Assembly (NCBI GenBank): GCA_012976225.1
Contig: JAAVVG010000033.1
Span: forward strand, 62,001-126,000
Direction of reading: 5' to 3'
Origin: Golubevia sp. BC0850
Taxonomy: Eukaryota; Basidiomycota; Exobasidiomycetes; Golubeviales; Golubeviaceae
Length of the DNA stretch: 64,000 bases
Position 1 is the first letter of the stretch. The number at the start of each line of letters is the position of its first letter. The notes beneath the pieces were generated by a model. That model saw only the letters and a program-made list of their open reading frames with translations. It was not told the DNA's origin and searched no databases. The translations under genes were made by a program, and so were the position numbers. This document shows, piece after piece, positions 36,041 to 45,278 of the stretch.

Positions 36041-36884
36041 TTAACCTTCGAGCCTTGTTGCTTCGATGTTCTCCCTTAGATCTTCAGGAATGTCGATAAC
36101 CTTTCCTTTAGTATAGTCGAATGTTAGGCACATCTGATCAGCAATGGCTACCACCTGCTTCTGTTGAAGTGAGTAAGCTGTACCACGAAGAACGAACTTG
36201 TTCTTTCCGACCTCTACAACACCCTGTCCGATAAGAACTGTGTCTGGGTTTTTGCACTGGCGCATGTACTTGACGTTAATTCCACCTAAGATGATGAGTG
36301 TTCCTTTGCCTTGGAGGCATTCTTCTCCAAAGACCTTCTCGAAGTAGAAGGCACGAGCTGATTCGAACCACTCAATGAAGCGAACGTGATTGACGTGTTG
36401 GAACTGATTGGGACGAAAGAAAGAGAAGGTGGGGACAGTGAGAACGTGTGAACAGTGAGTAAGGTGTAGGCAAGTGAGTGGGCAAAGTGGAAATGAGATT
36501 GCCGAAAGAGAGGGGTCCAGACACTATCAGATAAGGGGTACTCACCTGATCGACTTCTCCCCAAGTGACACGATGATCGTAGGTGAGACCATCAGTAGCT
36601 AGACCTTGATCAACTAGGTAGGAGGCACCTTCTCTAATTTCGGAAGAAGAGAAACGGTTGGTGTTGAGCATGGTGACGTCGCCTCCGATGTGTTCTGAGA
36701 GGGCAGCGTATTGACGAGAACCTTTTGGCTTGCCGACTTCCACTTTACGAGGCGCATTGGAAGAGTTTCTGGCTGGTTCTAGTAGAGAGGCAGTGGTGGA
36801 GAGACTGCGAGTAGCTCTCCAGGCTTGACGAGTGAAAGTCGGAGTTGCAAGTTGGGTGCGAAGAGTTGGAAGAAGGAAGGACAT
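36041..36884 (-). CDS. Mitochondrial hotdog-fold acyl-CoA thioesterase-like protein
   Basis: Two exons (36546-36884, 36041-36403) join in frame to 233 aa. The N-terminus is an amphipathic Arg/Ser/Thr presequence (RTQLATPTFTRQAWRATRSL) predicting mitochondrial import. The hotdog core begins TYDHRVTWGEVDQFQHVNHV, followed by RFIEWFESARAFYFEKVFG. The D-x-x-x-HVNH arrangement is the 4-hydroxybenzoyl-CoA thioesterase/YbgC-like signature with its Asp and His. Later strands read GGINVKYMRQCKNPDTVLIG and ADQMCLTFDYTKGKVIDIPE. It probably hydrolyses an acyl-CoA; chain preference cannot be read from sequence. It resembles the uncharacterised fungal thioesterase-superfamily proteins often annotated as possible mitochondrial ribosomal-associated or 4HBT proteins. 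Confidence 0.85.
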
Positions 36885-38196
36885 TTTGAATGCTTGGAAA
36901 TGAAAGAGAGTTTGAATTGCGTTGGCAGAGTTGAGTGGTGGAATGAATGAGTTGTTTGAAGATACGAGAGGAGGGAAAAGACGAAAGACACAATACTTGG
37001 GTCAGGTATTTGTAGTCGAGGGGTAGGGAAGATTTTTCTCAGTCGATTCAAAGTTTTCTGTGACGATTTCGCTTGCTAGCATTTAGGGCTTCTCCTCTTA
37101 CAGGCGCCAATCAAAACACACATTTAGACTCGATCAGCAACGATCAGAGTGAATTGTCAAATTTTGAAAGGTAGAACAAATTGGTTTGGAAAGGCGAAGT
37201 GGGAGAGGATCAACGAATCGGATGCACTGGGCACCACGGCTTGATAAGTGGGCCAAAAAAAAGGAAAATAAATTCGAGAATTTCGTTTGTTTGGAAGCGA
37301 ACTACGCTAAGAGTGTCTTTCGTGGGTTTCTGTCTAGGGGTGGATTGATCGGTCTGACTGCGGCGGACGGATGATCTTCTGAAACGCCTCTGTACGCCGT
37401 CGAATTCTCGGACTCAGCGTCTCCGCGCTTCACCTATGGAAACATCCCTGCCGAAGAAAGTTCATTTTATCGGGGCTTCAGACTGACTTCGACTTCATTT
37501 TGACGTGAAGGAAGCTCTTTTCTTCAGCTTCTTCGACCCAATCCAGGTTGGATTCGCGTATTTGCTCAGGTCTCTCTGAATCAAAGTTGTCAATGCAAAG
37601 AGTGGTGTGGAACCTCAATCTCACTGTAGATTGATGTCCTGATCTTTTTTGGAGGGAGAAAGAGTTTCGATCTTTTTTGTTGATGACGTCTTGGAATTGG
37701 GCGAGAATTTCGACCTCCGACGCGAAAATTAATTTTAGCCCCCTTGGGCTAGCCAGATCGCTGGTCGCAACGTGAAAGCAGCGGCGAGCTCTAGCGTCCT
37801 CTCTTAGAATAAACAAGCTCTCTTTTTAAAGTTGTTTCGCATTTTATTTGATATTTTCTCGATATTCTGACCGATTTGGGTGATCGAAGAAGGTCTCACC
37901 ATCGCTTGTAGGCGGGGCACGCACGGAGAAGTACCTTTCCTCTGATCGACACAGTTTTTCAAATCACACCCGTACATGATTGGGTTTGGAAGCCAGGACG
38001 ACCCAGCAAGAAAGAGTGGAACCCACCCAAGGAAAGTTTTCCCAAACTTTTGGGCGACTTCTTTTTTCACCCCTTTCAACGATCTGTTCTCGATCTCCCT
38101 CCGTCTTTATAAAAGGACAGAATTTCTTCCTCTCTTCGAAGCCCCCACCTTTCCTTTCCCGTACTACCTTCAAGACACCACTTCATCTTTTCATCA
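36885..38196. promoter_or_regulatory. Long divergent intergenic region with TATA box upstream of the glycosyltransferase
   Basis: At 1.3 kb this is the longest gene-free interval I see between two well-supported genes. TATAAAA at 38108-38114 lies 83 bp before the glycosyltransferase ATG, with CT-rich sequence between. Scattered frames of 60-110 codons on both strands (for example 37478-37816 minus) have no splice or family signal. The length and TATA element suggest a regulated rather than constitutive promoter. Confidence 0.5.
38108..38114 (+). promoter_or_regulatory. TATA box
   Basis: TATAAAA, 83 bp before the start codon of the UDP-glycosyltransferase gene, at a sensible distance for fungal transcription initiation. 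It is the clearest TATA element I noticed in the window. Confidence 0.65.
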
Positions 38197-40425
38197 ATGT
38201 CTTCATCTGATTTCTCTCATTGGGTCGTGGTGAGTAAAGTAGTCGCCTCAAGTTCTTCTCAATTTCTTCCTCTCATCACCGATCTTCTTCCTCTCCTTCT
38301 CTCTTCCCTCTCCACCTCTTAGTGTGCTCACCCTGCTTGGTGAGTCTCAAAGTCCTTCTTGTTCTTTCCATGCAATTTCGAACTGTCGCTGATCCAGGAT
38401 CTCTTCTCCATCCTTCCTCGTCCTTTCAGGGGTCACGTCCGTCATTTGAACGGTTTCATCGCAAGAGTCCTCCGTCGTACACAAGAACGTCAACTAGTTA
38501 TCACCTATCTCCTTCACCAAACACACGCCGGAAAAGCTGCAAATGAGCTTGTCACCATCTTAGAAGAGGAAGGAGAGTCTCCAAACGCCTTGGCTAGGAT
38601 GATGAGTCGAATCCGTTTCGTTGGACTGGACGGTACTCCTGAACTTCTCGAAAGTGAACACTATCAAGCCATGTCTTCCCACGCCACCTCTTCCATTCGT
38701 TACGGTATGGAAGTCGACTCCTCTTTCGACATTATCTGGGAGAGCGTTCTGTCACCACAGGAGTTGAATCAAACTCGTGAACTTCAATGTGCTACCACTG
38801 GAAAGGTTTTCGACTACGATGGATTCCCTCGCCCTAGTGTCATCCACGTCGATATCGTGAGTGGTTTGAAACAGTCTTGAGTTTCGAAAAACAACTTTCT
38901 TTGCTATCGGCTTCTGACAGAATAGCTTCCTCTTGCCGCCCTTCTCTTTACAGTACGGTGGACCAAACCTCAAGTTCGTCAGAGATCACGACGCTGCTAT
39001 TGGCAACCACACACACAAGGTGAGTTCCAAGCTTTGATTACTTTCACGGTCTTAGGTTTTCCACTCACACCGTCGATCTCACCCACCCTTTCAACAGATC
39101 TACCACTGGTCTACTGAATTCGTCTCTTTCTGGCGTATGTTCAAGAAGGATGCCTGGAGTCAAGGAGCTATCGAAGACGAAGTTGCTGAGATCGTCGACT
39201 CGGAAGATGCCAATCCAGCTGGAAAATCAACTTTGGATCTTTGCTTCGAGGTGAGTAGCTTCTCTGGTCCTGATCCATCCCATTCGATTTTTCTTCTCAT
39301 CGCCTTCCCCCTCTTTCCCACCATCAGCGCTACAACGAATGCAACAACCAGCTACTCGAAATCCCAGGACTCAAACACGGAATGTACGACTACGAGATCA
39401 ACCCAGGTCAAGTCGGATGGCCAAAAGCCTACATTCCAGGTCTATCAAAAGTCAAGAGAGTCTTACACGACGCCGATGGAATCGTAGTAGCAAGTTGCGC
39501 CACGCAACAGCCAAAGATCGAAGCCATGGTCAGACAATGGTTGAAATCAGATTACAACACCGAACTTTACTCAACCGGACCTGGGATCGAAGACAACCTT
39601 CTCAGCAACACTCTAGAACCAACCACCAACTTAATCACAGACAGGGAATCAGCCATTAACGATTTCTTAGATGGAGCTTTAGAAAGATTCGGAGAGAACT
39701 CAGTCATCTTGGTCAGTTGGGGAACTATCTGGGCTCCGTTCAAGCAACCAGATATCTTGGAAGCTTGGTTAGAGGAGCTAGTTAGAAGTGGTAGACCTTT
39801 CATCTTGAACAGATCGGCTGAGTTACTTTGCAGGTTATCTCCTTGGTTAGACGCTAAACTTCTAGCTTCTCAAGAAAGAGGTATCGGATTTAACACCAAC
39901 TGGATTCCTCAAAGATCAGTTCTTCGTCACAGAGCTACTGGAGTCTTCTTGTCTCATTGTGGTTACGCCTCTTACTCAGAGTCGACGGTACCCATCATCG
40001 CTTGGCCAAGTTTCTTCGACCAAGGTATCATTGCACAGATTGGGTGAGTACAAGAACCGAGATTCCTAACTCCTTCTTACCTTTCTACTCCTGCGATCAT
40101 TACTGACTTTTTACTTCCATCTCCCTTTCAAACCAGTGTCGACAATGATACCGCTTGGCAACTCTACCAAGTTCGTGGACCAGAAGCTACTAAGCAGCGT
40201 TGCAGAGCTCTAGAAGTCAGACAAGAAGGACCAAGAAAGATCATCGGTACTCTAGAAGCCGTCAGAGAAGAAGCAAGACACATCCTAGAAGAGACAAGGA
40301 AAGAAAGCAAAGTCTACCAGAGGAAACTTTACAACTTACAGATGCAGAGAGAGAAACTGGAGTTCTCTTTCAAGAGAGGTGGAAGTGCTTACAATGAAGT
40401 TTCGAGGCTTTTGGCTTTGGAATAG
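38197..40425 (+). CDS. UDP-glycosyltransferase (GT1 family)
   Basis: Inverting GT-B glycosyltransferase moving sugar from a UDP donor to a small acceptor such as a lipid or sterol. Seven exons (38197-38229, 38323-38339, 38430-38856, 38954-39019, 39098-39250, 39328-40043, 40137-40425) join in frame to 566 aa; exon 2 is only 17 nt. The N-terminal CAHPAWGHVRHLNGF holds the catalytic-His type HPxxGH block. The donor-site region resembles the PSPG box: WIPQRSVLRHRATGVFLSHC, then GYASYSES and IIAWPSFFDQ. Plant enzymes have HCGWNSxxE; here it is HCGYASYSE, so Trp and Asn are replaced, as in divergent fungal members. VILVSWGTIW matches the usual FGS segment. A TATA box precedes it. Acceptor unknown. 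Confidence 0.87.
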
Positions 40426-40999
40426 ATGTCATCGTTTCTGCATTCTTGGGTCTCTCTGTCTCTCGCTCATGGTTTCATTTTCGTCTTCATTCATCTATTA
40501 TCCCCACTTGCATCAACTTATTATTCTAGTCTAGTCTCCTCGCTGTTTAATCCTGTATACCCAAAATCTGCTTCTTTTACTCTAATGCTATTCAGCTGTC
40601 CATCTCTCTATTCAATTCTTCACTCGTGCGTGTTGTCAGTCTGAACAGGCTCAATACGCCTGAACCCTTCAACCTTCCGTTCTGAAGGTTTGATCTCCCA
40701 GATCTCAGGGTCTACACATTGTAGAAAGCTCAGAGACAAAGTCATCTATTCTGGACGCCGGTCCATCAGCGACGAGGGACCGAGGCTTCATCGTCTCTGA
40801 CGAGCACGTTCAGACCTCCAGGTTGACACACACGTGTTAACAAACCAAACGTCCAAGTTGATTATGACGAGGAAACTCATTCTGTAATTTACAAATCTCA
40901 AAAAGAAGTCGCCTAGCTCTTTCGCGACAAGGAATAAGTCATTTCAGATGCTAAAGAACGTGATGGAAGAATTTGCAAAGAGGCATGTTTAAGCTCTAA
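40426..40999. other. Convergent intergenic region
   Basis: Between the stops of the glycosyltransferase (+) and JmjC (-) genes. The first 200 nt are pyrimidine-rich 3' flank. No gene or repeat seen. Confidence 0.45.
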
Positions 41000-42982
41000 C
41001 TAGAACCACATCGAGACGGAAAAGCTCTGGTAAGAGCAAGAGCAAGAGGGAGCGAGAGTGATGAAGGAGGACAGAAAAGGACAACAGAAGAGAAGAAATC
41101 CACCCAGGGTTAGAAATCGACAGCGAACCCTCGGAATGACCAATTGCCAACTCGTGAACTCACTCAAGGATACTAACCTTCTCAAGGGACCTCATCCCAT
41201 GCCACCAACCAGGAGGAAAGAATAACAAATCCCCTGGATTCAAAATCTCCGTCAGTGCATGTTGCTCGACGTCCTCCTTGAAAATTTGTTCTTTCGAGAT
41301 CCAATCTTGAGAGTTCTTGTGTGGAGATGAAGGAGATCTCTTTCCAAAGATATCGATCCTAGAAGTGTTGGACATATAGTTAGAGGCTCCAGGTTCTTCT
41401 TCTTCGTCGTCATTTGTGTTTGACGAAGTGGAGCCAAAAGTAGACATAGCACCACGTTTGTTAGAAGAAGGAGGAGCCATCCAAATTTGCTTATGTCCTA
41501 CTACTTGAACTGTAGTGGAGTGTAGAGAAGGGAGAAGAGGAAAAATATTCAGAGATTGAGAAAGAAGAAGTTTGGAGAAATGGCGACGAAAAGTGACAGT
41601 AAGTTCTCTTTTCGTCACTTCTTTAGCTTTCTTGATTGCTGATCATGTGACTGGCAGAGTGTACTCACCATAGCAGTTGAAATAAGGGTCAGTATGAGCA
41701 GGACTAAAAGTTCCTTTCGGACCTATCCAAACTGAAATGATAGTTTCATCATCATTCGGAGGTTTGTATTGCTCACCATTCTCCAAATCCATTCCATCAG
41801 GACAAGAATAAATGTAGTCTGGAAGGATGATATCTTTCAATAAGTTTGGGAATTGAGTTAAAAGTGTATGTTGAGCTAGATAAGTTATCTCCCCTTTCCC
41901 CTGGCTCTCTTCGCTTGCGTTTGACTTCTCATCATCCCAACCAATCCTATCCAAAAACCCCTTCCATCCAATTATTTCTTGTTTCCAACTCGAATCAGTA
42001 TATGAAGAGCCGATTTCTACAGGTACGTATCTACCTTTCCCTGAGATTTTCGAAGAGGTTAGGTAGGATATTGAAGCCCATTTTGAAAGTTTGGATTGTG
42101 AGGTAGTTTCCAAAGCTGGCCAATGATTTGCGAAACCTCGAACTATGAATGGAGATTGAGAGAAGGTTTTCTTGAATTTAAGAAGAGAAGGTGGAGTGGA
42201 TAAGATTGGGATGAGACTACTTGATCTTGATTCTTGGAGTTTTGATTCTCTTTCTGGGTAGTCATTTCGACTAGATGATTCGTCTTCACGACTGGAGACT
42301 TTGATCTCTTCTGTTTGATCTTGGAAAGTCGATTCAGAAAGATTCGACTTGAACTTCTTTCGAGAAAAATCTTCCGAGCCAGAAGAAGGTAACTTCGACT
42401 GGAGTCCTTCGATTAAGACATAAATGATTTCTTTCCTCTCAAATCCAGGGGCTCCAGTAATAATGAGTGCTAAGTCTAATTCTTTGATCAACTGTAAATA
42501 GACTCTATCCAATTCCTTGAAGTCGTCTTCAACTTCTCTCTTCTTCTCTCCCAACTTTTGACCTACTTCTTCTTCACTCTGTAACAACAGGTAACAGCAA
42601 GATTTGATGATGACTACATCTGTATAGAACCTTCTCCAATAAAGAGGAACATCTTGATATGGGAAGGTGTAGAACTTCTCGTTTGCCAGAGTGATCAGAG
42701 AAGAAAGTTGAGATTGGATTTGATCTAGAGGGATCGGATTGAAAGTTGAAGTTGAAGAAGTTGGTTGGGGGTTTAGACTGAGTTGAACTGAAGTCAGACA
42801 TTTGTTCAGGATTGACAAAGGAGCTGCTCCACAGGAAGATAGATCTGAATAACGGGAGAATAGAGATGGCAGAAGGGTAAGTGAAAGACATCTCTCTCTC
42901 TCTTTTTCTGTCTCTCATCTTTCTCACCTCCTTTAATCTCTCCTTTCACAGATTCCAAACAATCTTTCAATAATTGATCCAT
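41000..42982 (-). CDS. JmjC-domain 2-oxoglutarate oxygenase (JMJD5/KDM8-like)
   Basis: Fe(II)/2-oxoglutarate-dependent oxygenase, probably a protein hydroxylase; human JMJD5 hydroxylates arginine. Four exons (42928-42982, 41669-42826, 41178-41509, 41000-41026) join in frame to 523 aa from MDQLLKDCLESV. The cupin begins SPFIVRGFANHWPALETTSQ. It carries the metal motif H-x-D in FSPAHTDPYFNCYVQVVGHK, and the distal His in LFFPPGWWHGMRSLE. The tiny last exon encodes SFSVSMWF, matching the JMJD5 ending LSFSVSFWW, which supports the family call. A Ser/Asn/Glu-rich loop is inserted between the metal motifs. The frame is also open upstream to an ATG at 43132 that overlaps the neighbouring phosphoglycerate mutase ATG; I prefer the internal start. 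Confidence 0.87.
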
Positions 42983-43130
42983 TTGAGTGCTGTTGGGGAC
43001 GAAAAGAAGGAGAGTGTTCCTTCTTTCGCGTTCCAAGAGATCTTCCGTCTCGGGACGACGCCTTTGAATGTTCTTTCCTTCCCTTCTTGCAACTCGTTCA
43101 ATTTCACTTTTATCTAAATCTAGTAACAAC
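42983..43130. promoter_or_regulatory. Compact divergent promoter between JmjC and phosphoglycerate mutase genes
   Basis: A 148-bp spacer if JmjC starts at 42982. If JmjC starts at 43132 there is no spacer and the two ATGs overlap in a CATG palindrome. Confidence 0.5.
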
Positions 43131-43216
43131 ATGGTTGGGTAAGTTTAAATTGCTAATCTAAGAGGTTCATCGACATCAATCCTCTAAGCTGCTCTGCTCT
43201 TTCTCTGGTCTTCTAA

Positions 43217-43247
<31 letters not shown>

Positions 43248-44413
43248 CTTCCCGTCCTCTCTCAGAACTCTTGTACTCACTCGTCATGGACAATCCGAAT
43301 GGAACAAACTAAACCTTGTAAGCTCAATATCACCTTCCATTTCTCTTCCTTTCGACCCTTTCAATTCTAACTCACCCTTGTCCCACCCTCCTCATCCCAA
43401 CAGTTCACCGGTTGGAAAGATCCAGCTCTAACAGAGCAAGGAAAGGAGGAGGCATTAAAAGGAGCTAAAGAGTTGAAGAAGAATGGTTACACTGATTTCG
43501 ACATGGCTTTCACTTCTGCTCTATCAAGAGCTCAAAACACCTTGGCCATTCAACTCAAAGAGATCGATCAAGAAGGTTTATCAACTAAGAAGGATCAAGC
43601 ACTTAATGAGAGAGATTATGGTGAATTGACTGGGTTGAACAAGGATGATGCCAGAAAGAAGTGGGGAGAGGATCAAGTGAGTAGAATGGAATGTACGAAG
43701 GTTAGAACTGAGGCACAGGGTTGAGGGTAGAGCAGGTCGATTTGAAGAGCTGTTTAGGATTGGTATTGTGGAGAACCAGATTTGGGGAAAGGAAAGTGAG
43801 GTGATAGACGAGTCATCGTGGTGGAAGATTGATTCGGGCGATTGTGGAAAGAAGTGATAGATAGGGTTCGAATGAGGAGCTCCTGATACTTTGATTCTGT
43901 TTACCATTCTAGTCTGTGTTGGAGAGATCGAACAGTGTCTACTGCAAGTCTTTCCAGCAAAGAAAGAAGAGACAGCCCTGGCACCAAGTCCTGTCCTGTC
44001 CTCTGAAGCTCCACTCCAACTCTCTAAACCATGTCCTAACCGCCTCTTCTCTCCCCTTCCCTCCCATCCTCTCCTTTTCCTCCTTACCTCCCCGTTCTCA
44101 TTCCCTCCCACCTCTCTCTCCCCAGGTCCACATCTGGCGTCGCTCCTTCGACGTCCCACCTCCAGGAGGTGAATCCCTCAAACTTACAGCCGACAGAGTT
44201 TTACCTTACTACGAATCAGAAATCAAACCTGAAGTTCTTAAGGGAAAGAAAGTCTTGGTTACTGCTCATGGTAACTCTTTAAGAGCTATGATTATGGCTC
44301 TTGAAGGTATGTCTGGTGAAGAAATCGTGAACACCGAATTGGCTACTGGTGTACCAATTGTTTACAAAATCGGTGAAGATGGAAAGGTTTTGGAGAAGAC
44401 TATCTTAGAATAA
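43131..44413 (+). CDS. GPM1: 2,3-bisphosphoglycerate-dependent phosphoglycerate mutase (short form)
   Basis: Glycolytic enzyme interconverting 3- and 2-phosphoglycerate in the cytosol. Four exons (43131-43138, 43266-43317, 43404-43676, 44126-44413) join in frame to 206 aa. The first exon is eight nucleotides, ATGGTTGG, and splices to give [19 protein letters not shown] with the catalytic phosphohistidine motif [28 protein letters not shown] follows, then [22 protein letters not shown] and [14 protein letters not shown]. The second catalytic His lies in [19 protein letters not shown]. The length matches the short fission-yeast/alphaproteobacterial form rather than 247-aa budding yeast Gpm1. 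Intron 1 has a CT microsatellite; intron 3 is long at 449 nt. Confidence 0.95.
43217..43243. repeat. (TC)n microsatellite
   Basis: About thirteen TC units in intron 1 of the phosphoglycerate mutase gene, upstream of its acceptor. Confidence 0.9.
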
Positions 44414-44555
44414 GGGGAAGATGGATATTGGGGATGAATAGATGATTCGAGTTATTATTTAGTGGATCGAGTGAGATGCTCTGTTTTAAAGGTAGTGACT
44501 TAGATTGTGAAGAAACCCCCTTTATTGCAGCTTTTCAAGTAATCATAATAGAAAT

Positions 44556-44837
44556 TCAAAGAATTTGAAACGTCGATTTCGTGGGCTTGGAAGTTGTGAT
44601 GAATGATTCGTAGAATTTGGGTCTCTTCCGATCTTCTTCTTCTTCAAACTTTCGAGGTACTTCTTTAGACCCCAGAAGACGGACTCTTACTCTTCGACGA
44701 AGCCTGTTCTGCTGAAGATACCTGTCTGCTATATTCTGAAAGGGTACAAATGGCGTGAGGGTTCCGTCTACGGTTCTTTGGAATCTCAAACGACTCGATC
44801 TTAATTCAAAATGAAGGCTCCCCTTTGAGTGTCTCAT
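44556..44837 (-). CDS. Possible small basic protein
   Basis: An uninterrupted frame of 93 residues starts at the ATG at 44837 (MRHSKGSLHFELRSSRLRFQ) and ends 143 bp beyond the phosphoglycerate mutase stop, in convergent orientation. It is highly basic in the middle (NRLRRRVRVRLLGSKEVPRK), then acidic (EEEEDRKR). The size and charge recall small ribosomal or mitoribosomal proteins, but I cannot name one. The frame is open further upstream without an ATG, so a 5' exon might exist. It could equally be chance in an otherwise 865-bp gap. Confidence 0.3.
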   Translation of the reverse strand: MRHSKGSLHFELRSSRLRFQRTVDGTLTPFVPFQNIADRYLQQNRLRRRVRVRLLGSKEVPRKFEEEEDRKRPKFYESFITTSKPTKSTFQIL

Positions 44838-45278
44838 TCCAAGGAAATGTCCTTTGTGAGATGTCAGAGCTGTTCGAGCCGGGCCAATCCCAATTAGAAG
44901 AAGATGGGTGAGCCCCTCCTTCAATGTGAATGCTGCGCATGCAACTCAAATCTCCGATGTAGTTTCGGTGGGGCTGAATGATTGAGCAGATACTGCAACC
45001 TATTTCGAATGGGAATGTGACTCCCTGAAACTCATTTGAAGAACTTCTCCTGCAATTCGCGAGTCACAAAAGGAAAAATCGTTGAGATGACTCTGAAATT
45101 TTTCGGTGTTTGGTGTCGATCAAACAATATGCCCGAAAACGCGAAAGTGGAGAGTCATTTTTTCAAATGACGTTGGTGATCTCACGCAAAGGTTTTCGAT
45201 TTAAGGCATCCTTTCTCAAATCGAATTCACTTTTCTGCTCTCTTCTCCCAATCAACCTCTTCCACTTTCTTCAAGGTG
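44838..45278. promoter_or_regulatory. Upstream region of the PDR transporter gene
   Basis: Gene-free stretch before the ABC transporter ATG. The last 60 nt are CT-rich. A drug-response element would be expected but I do not see a recognisable repeated motif. Confidence 0.35.

Noticed and set aside
43860-43905. Possible tRNA T-arm (GGTTCGAAT) inside a GPM intron
   Set aside because: The flanking bases do not form the T stem and no matching D-arm, anticodon arm or acceptor stem was found.
43581-44159. 192-codon minus-strand frame across the third intron of phosphoglycerate mutase
   Set aside because: It straddles a well-supported exon and intron of GPM and has no splice or domain signal; its Arg/Gly-rich start comes from the complementary strand of the CT-rich acceptor region.
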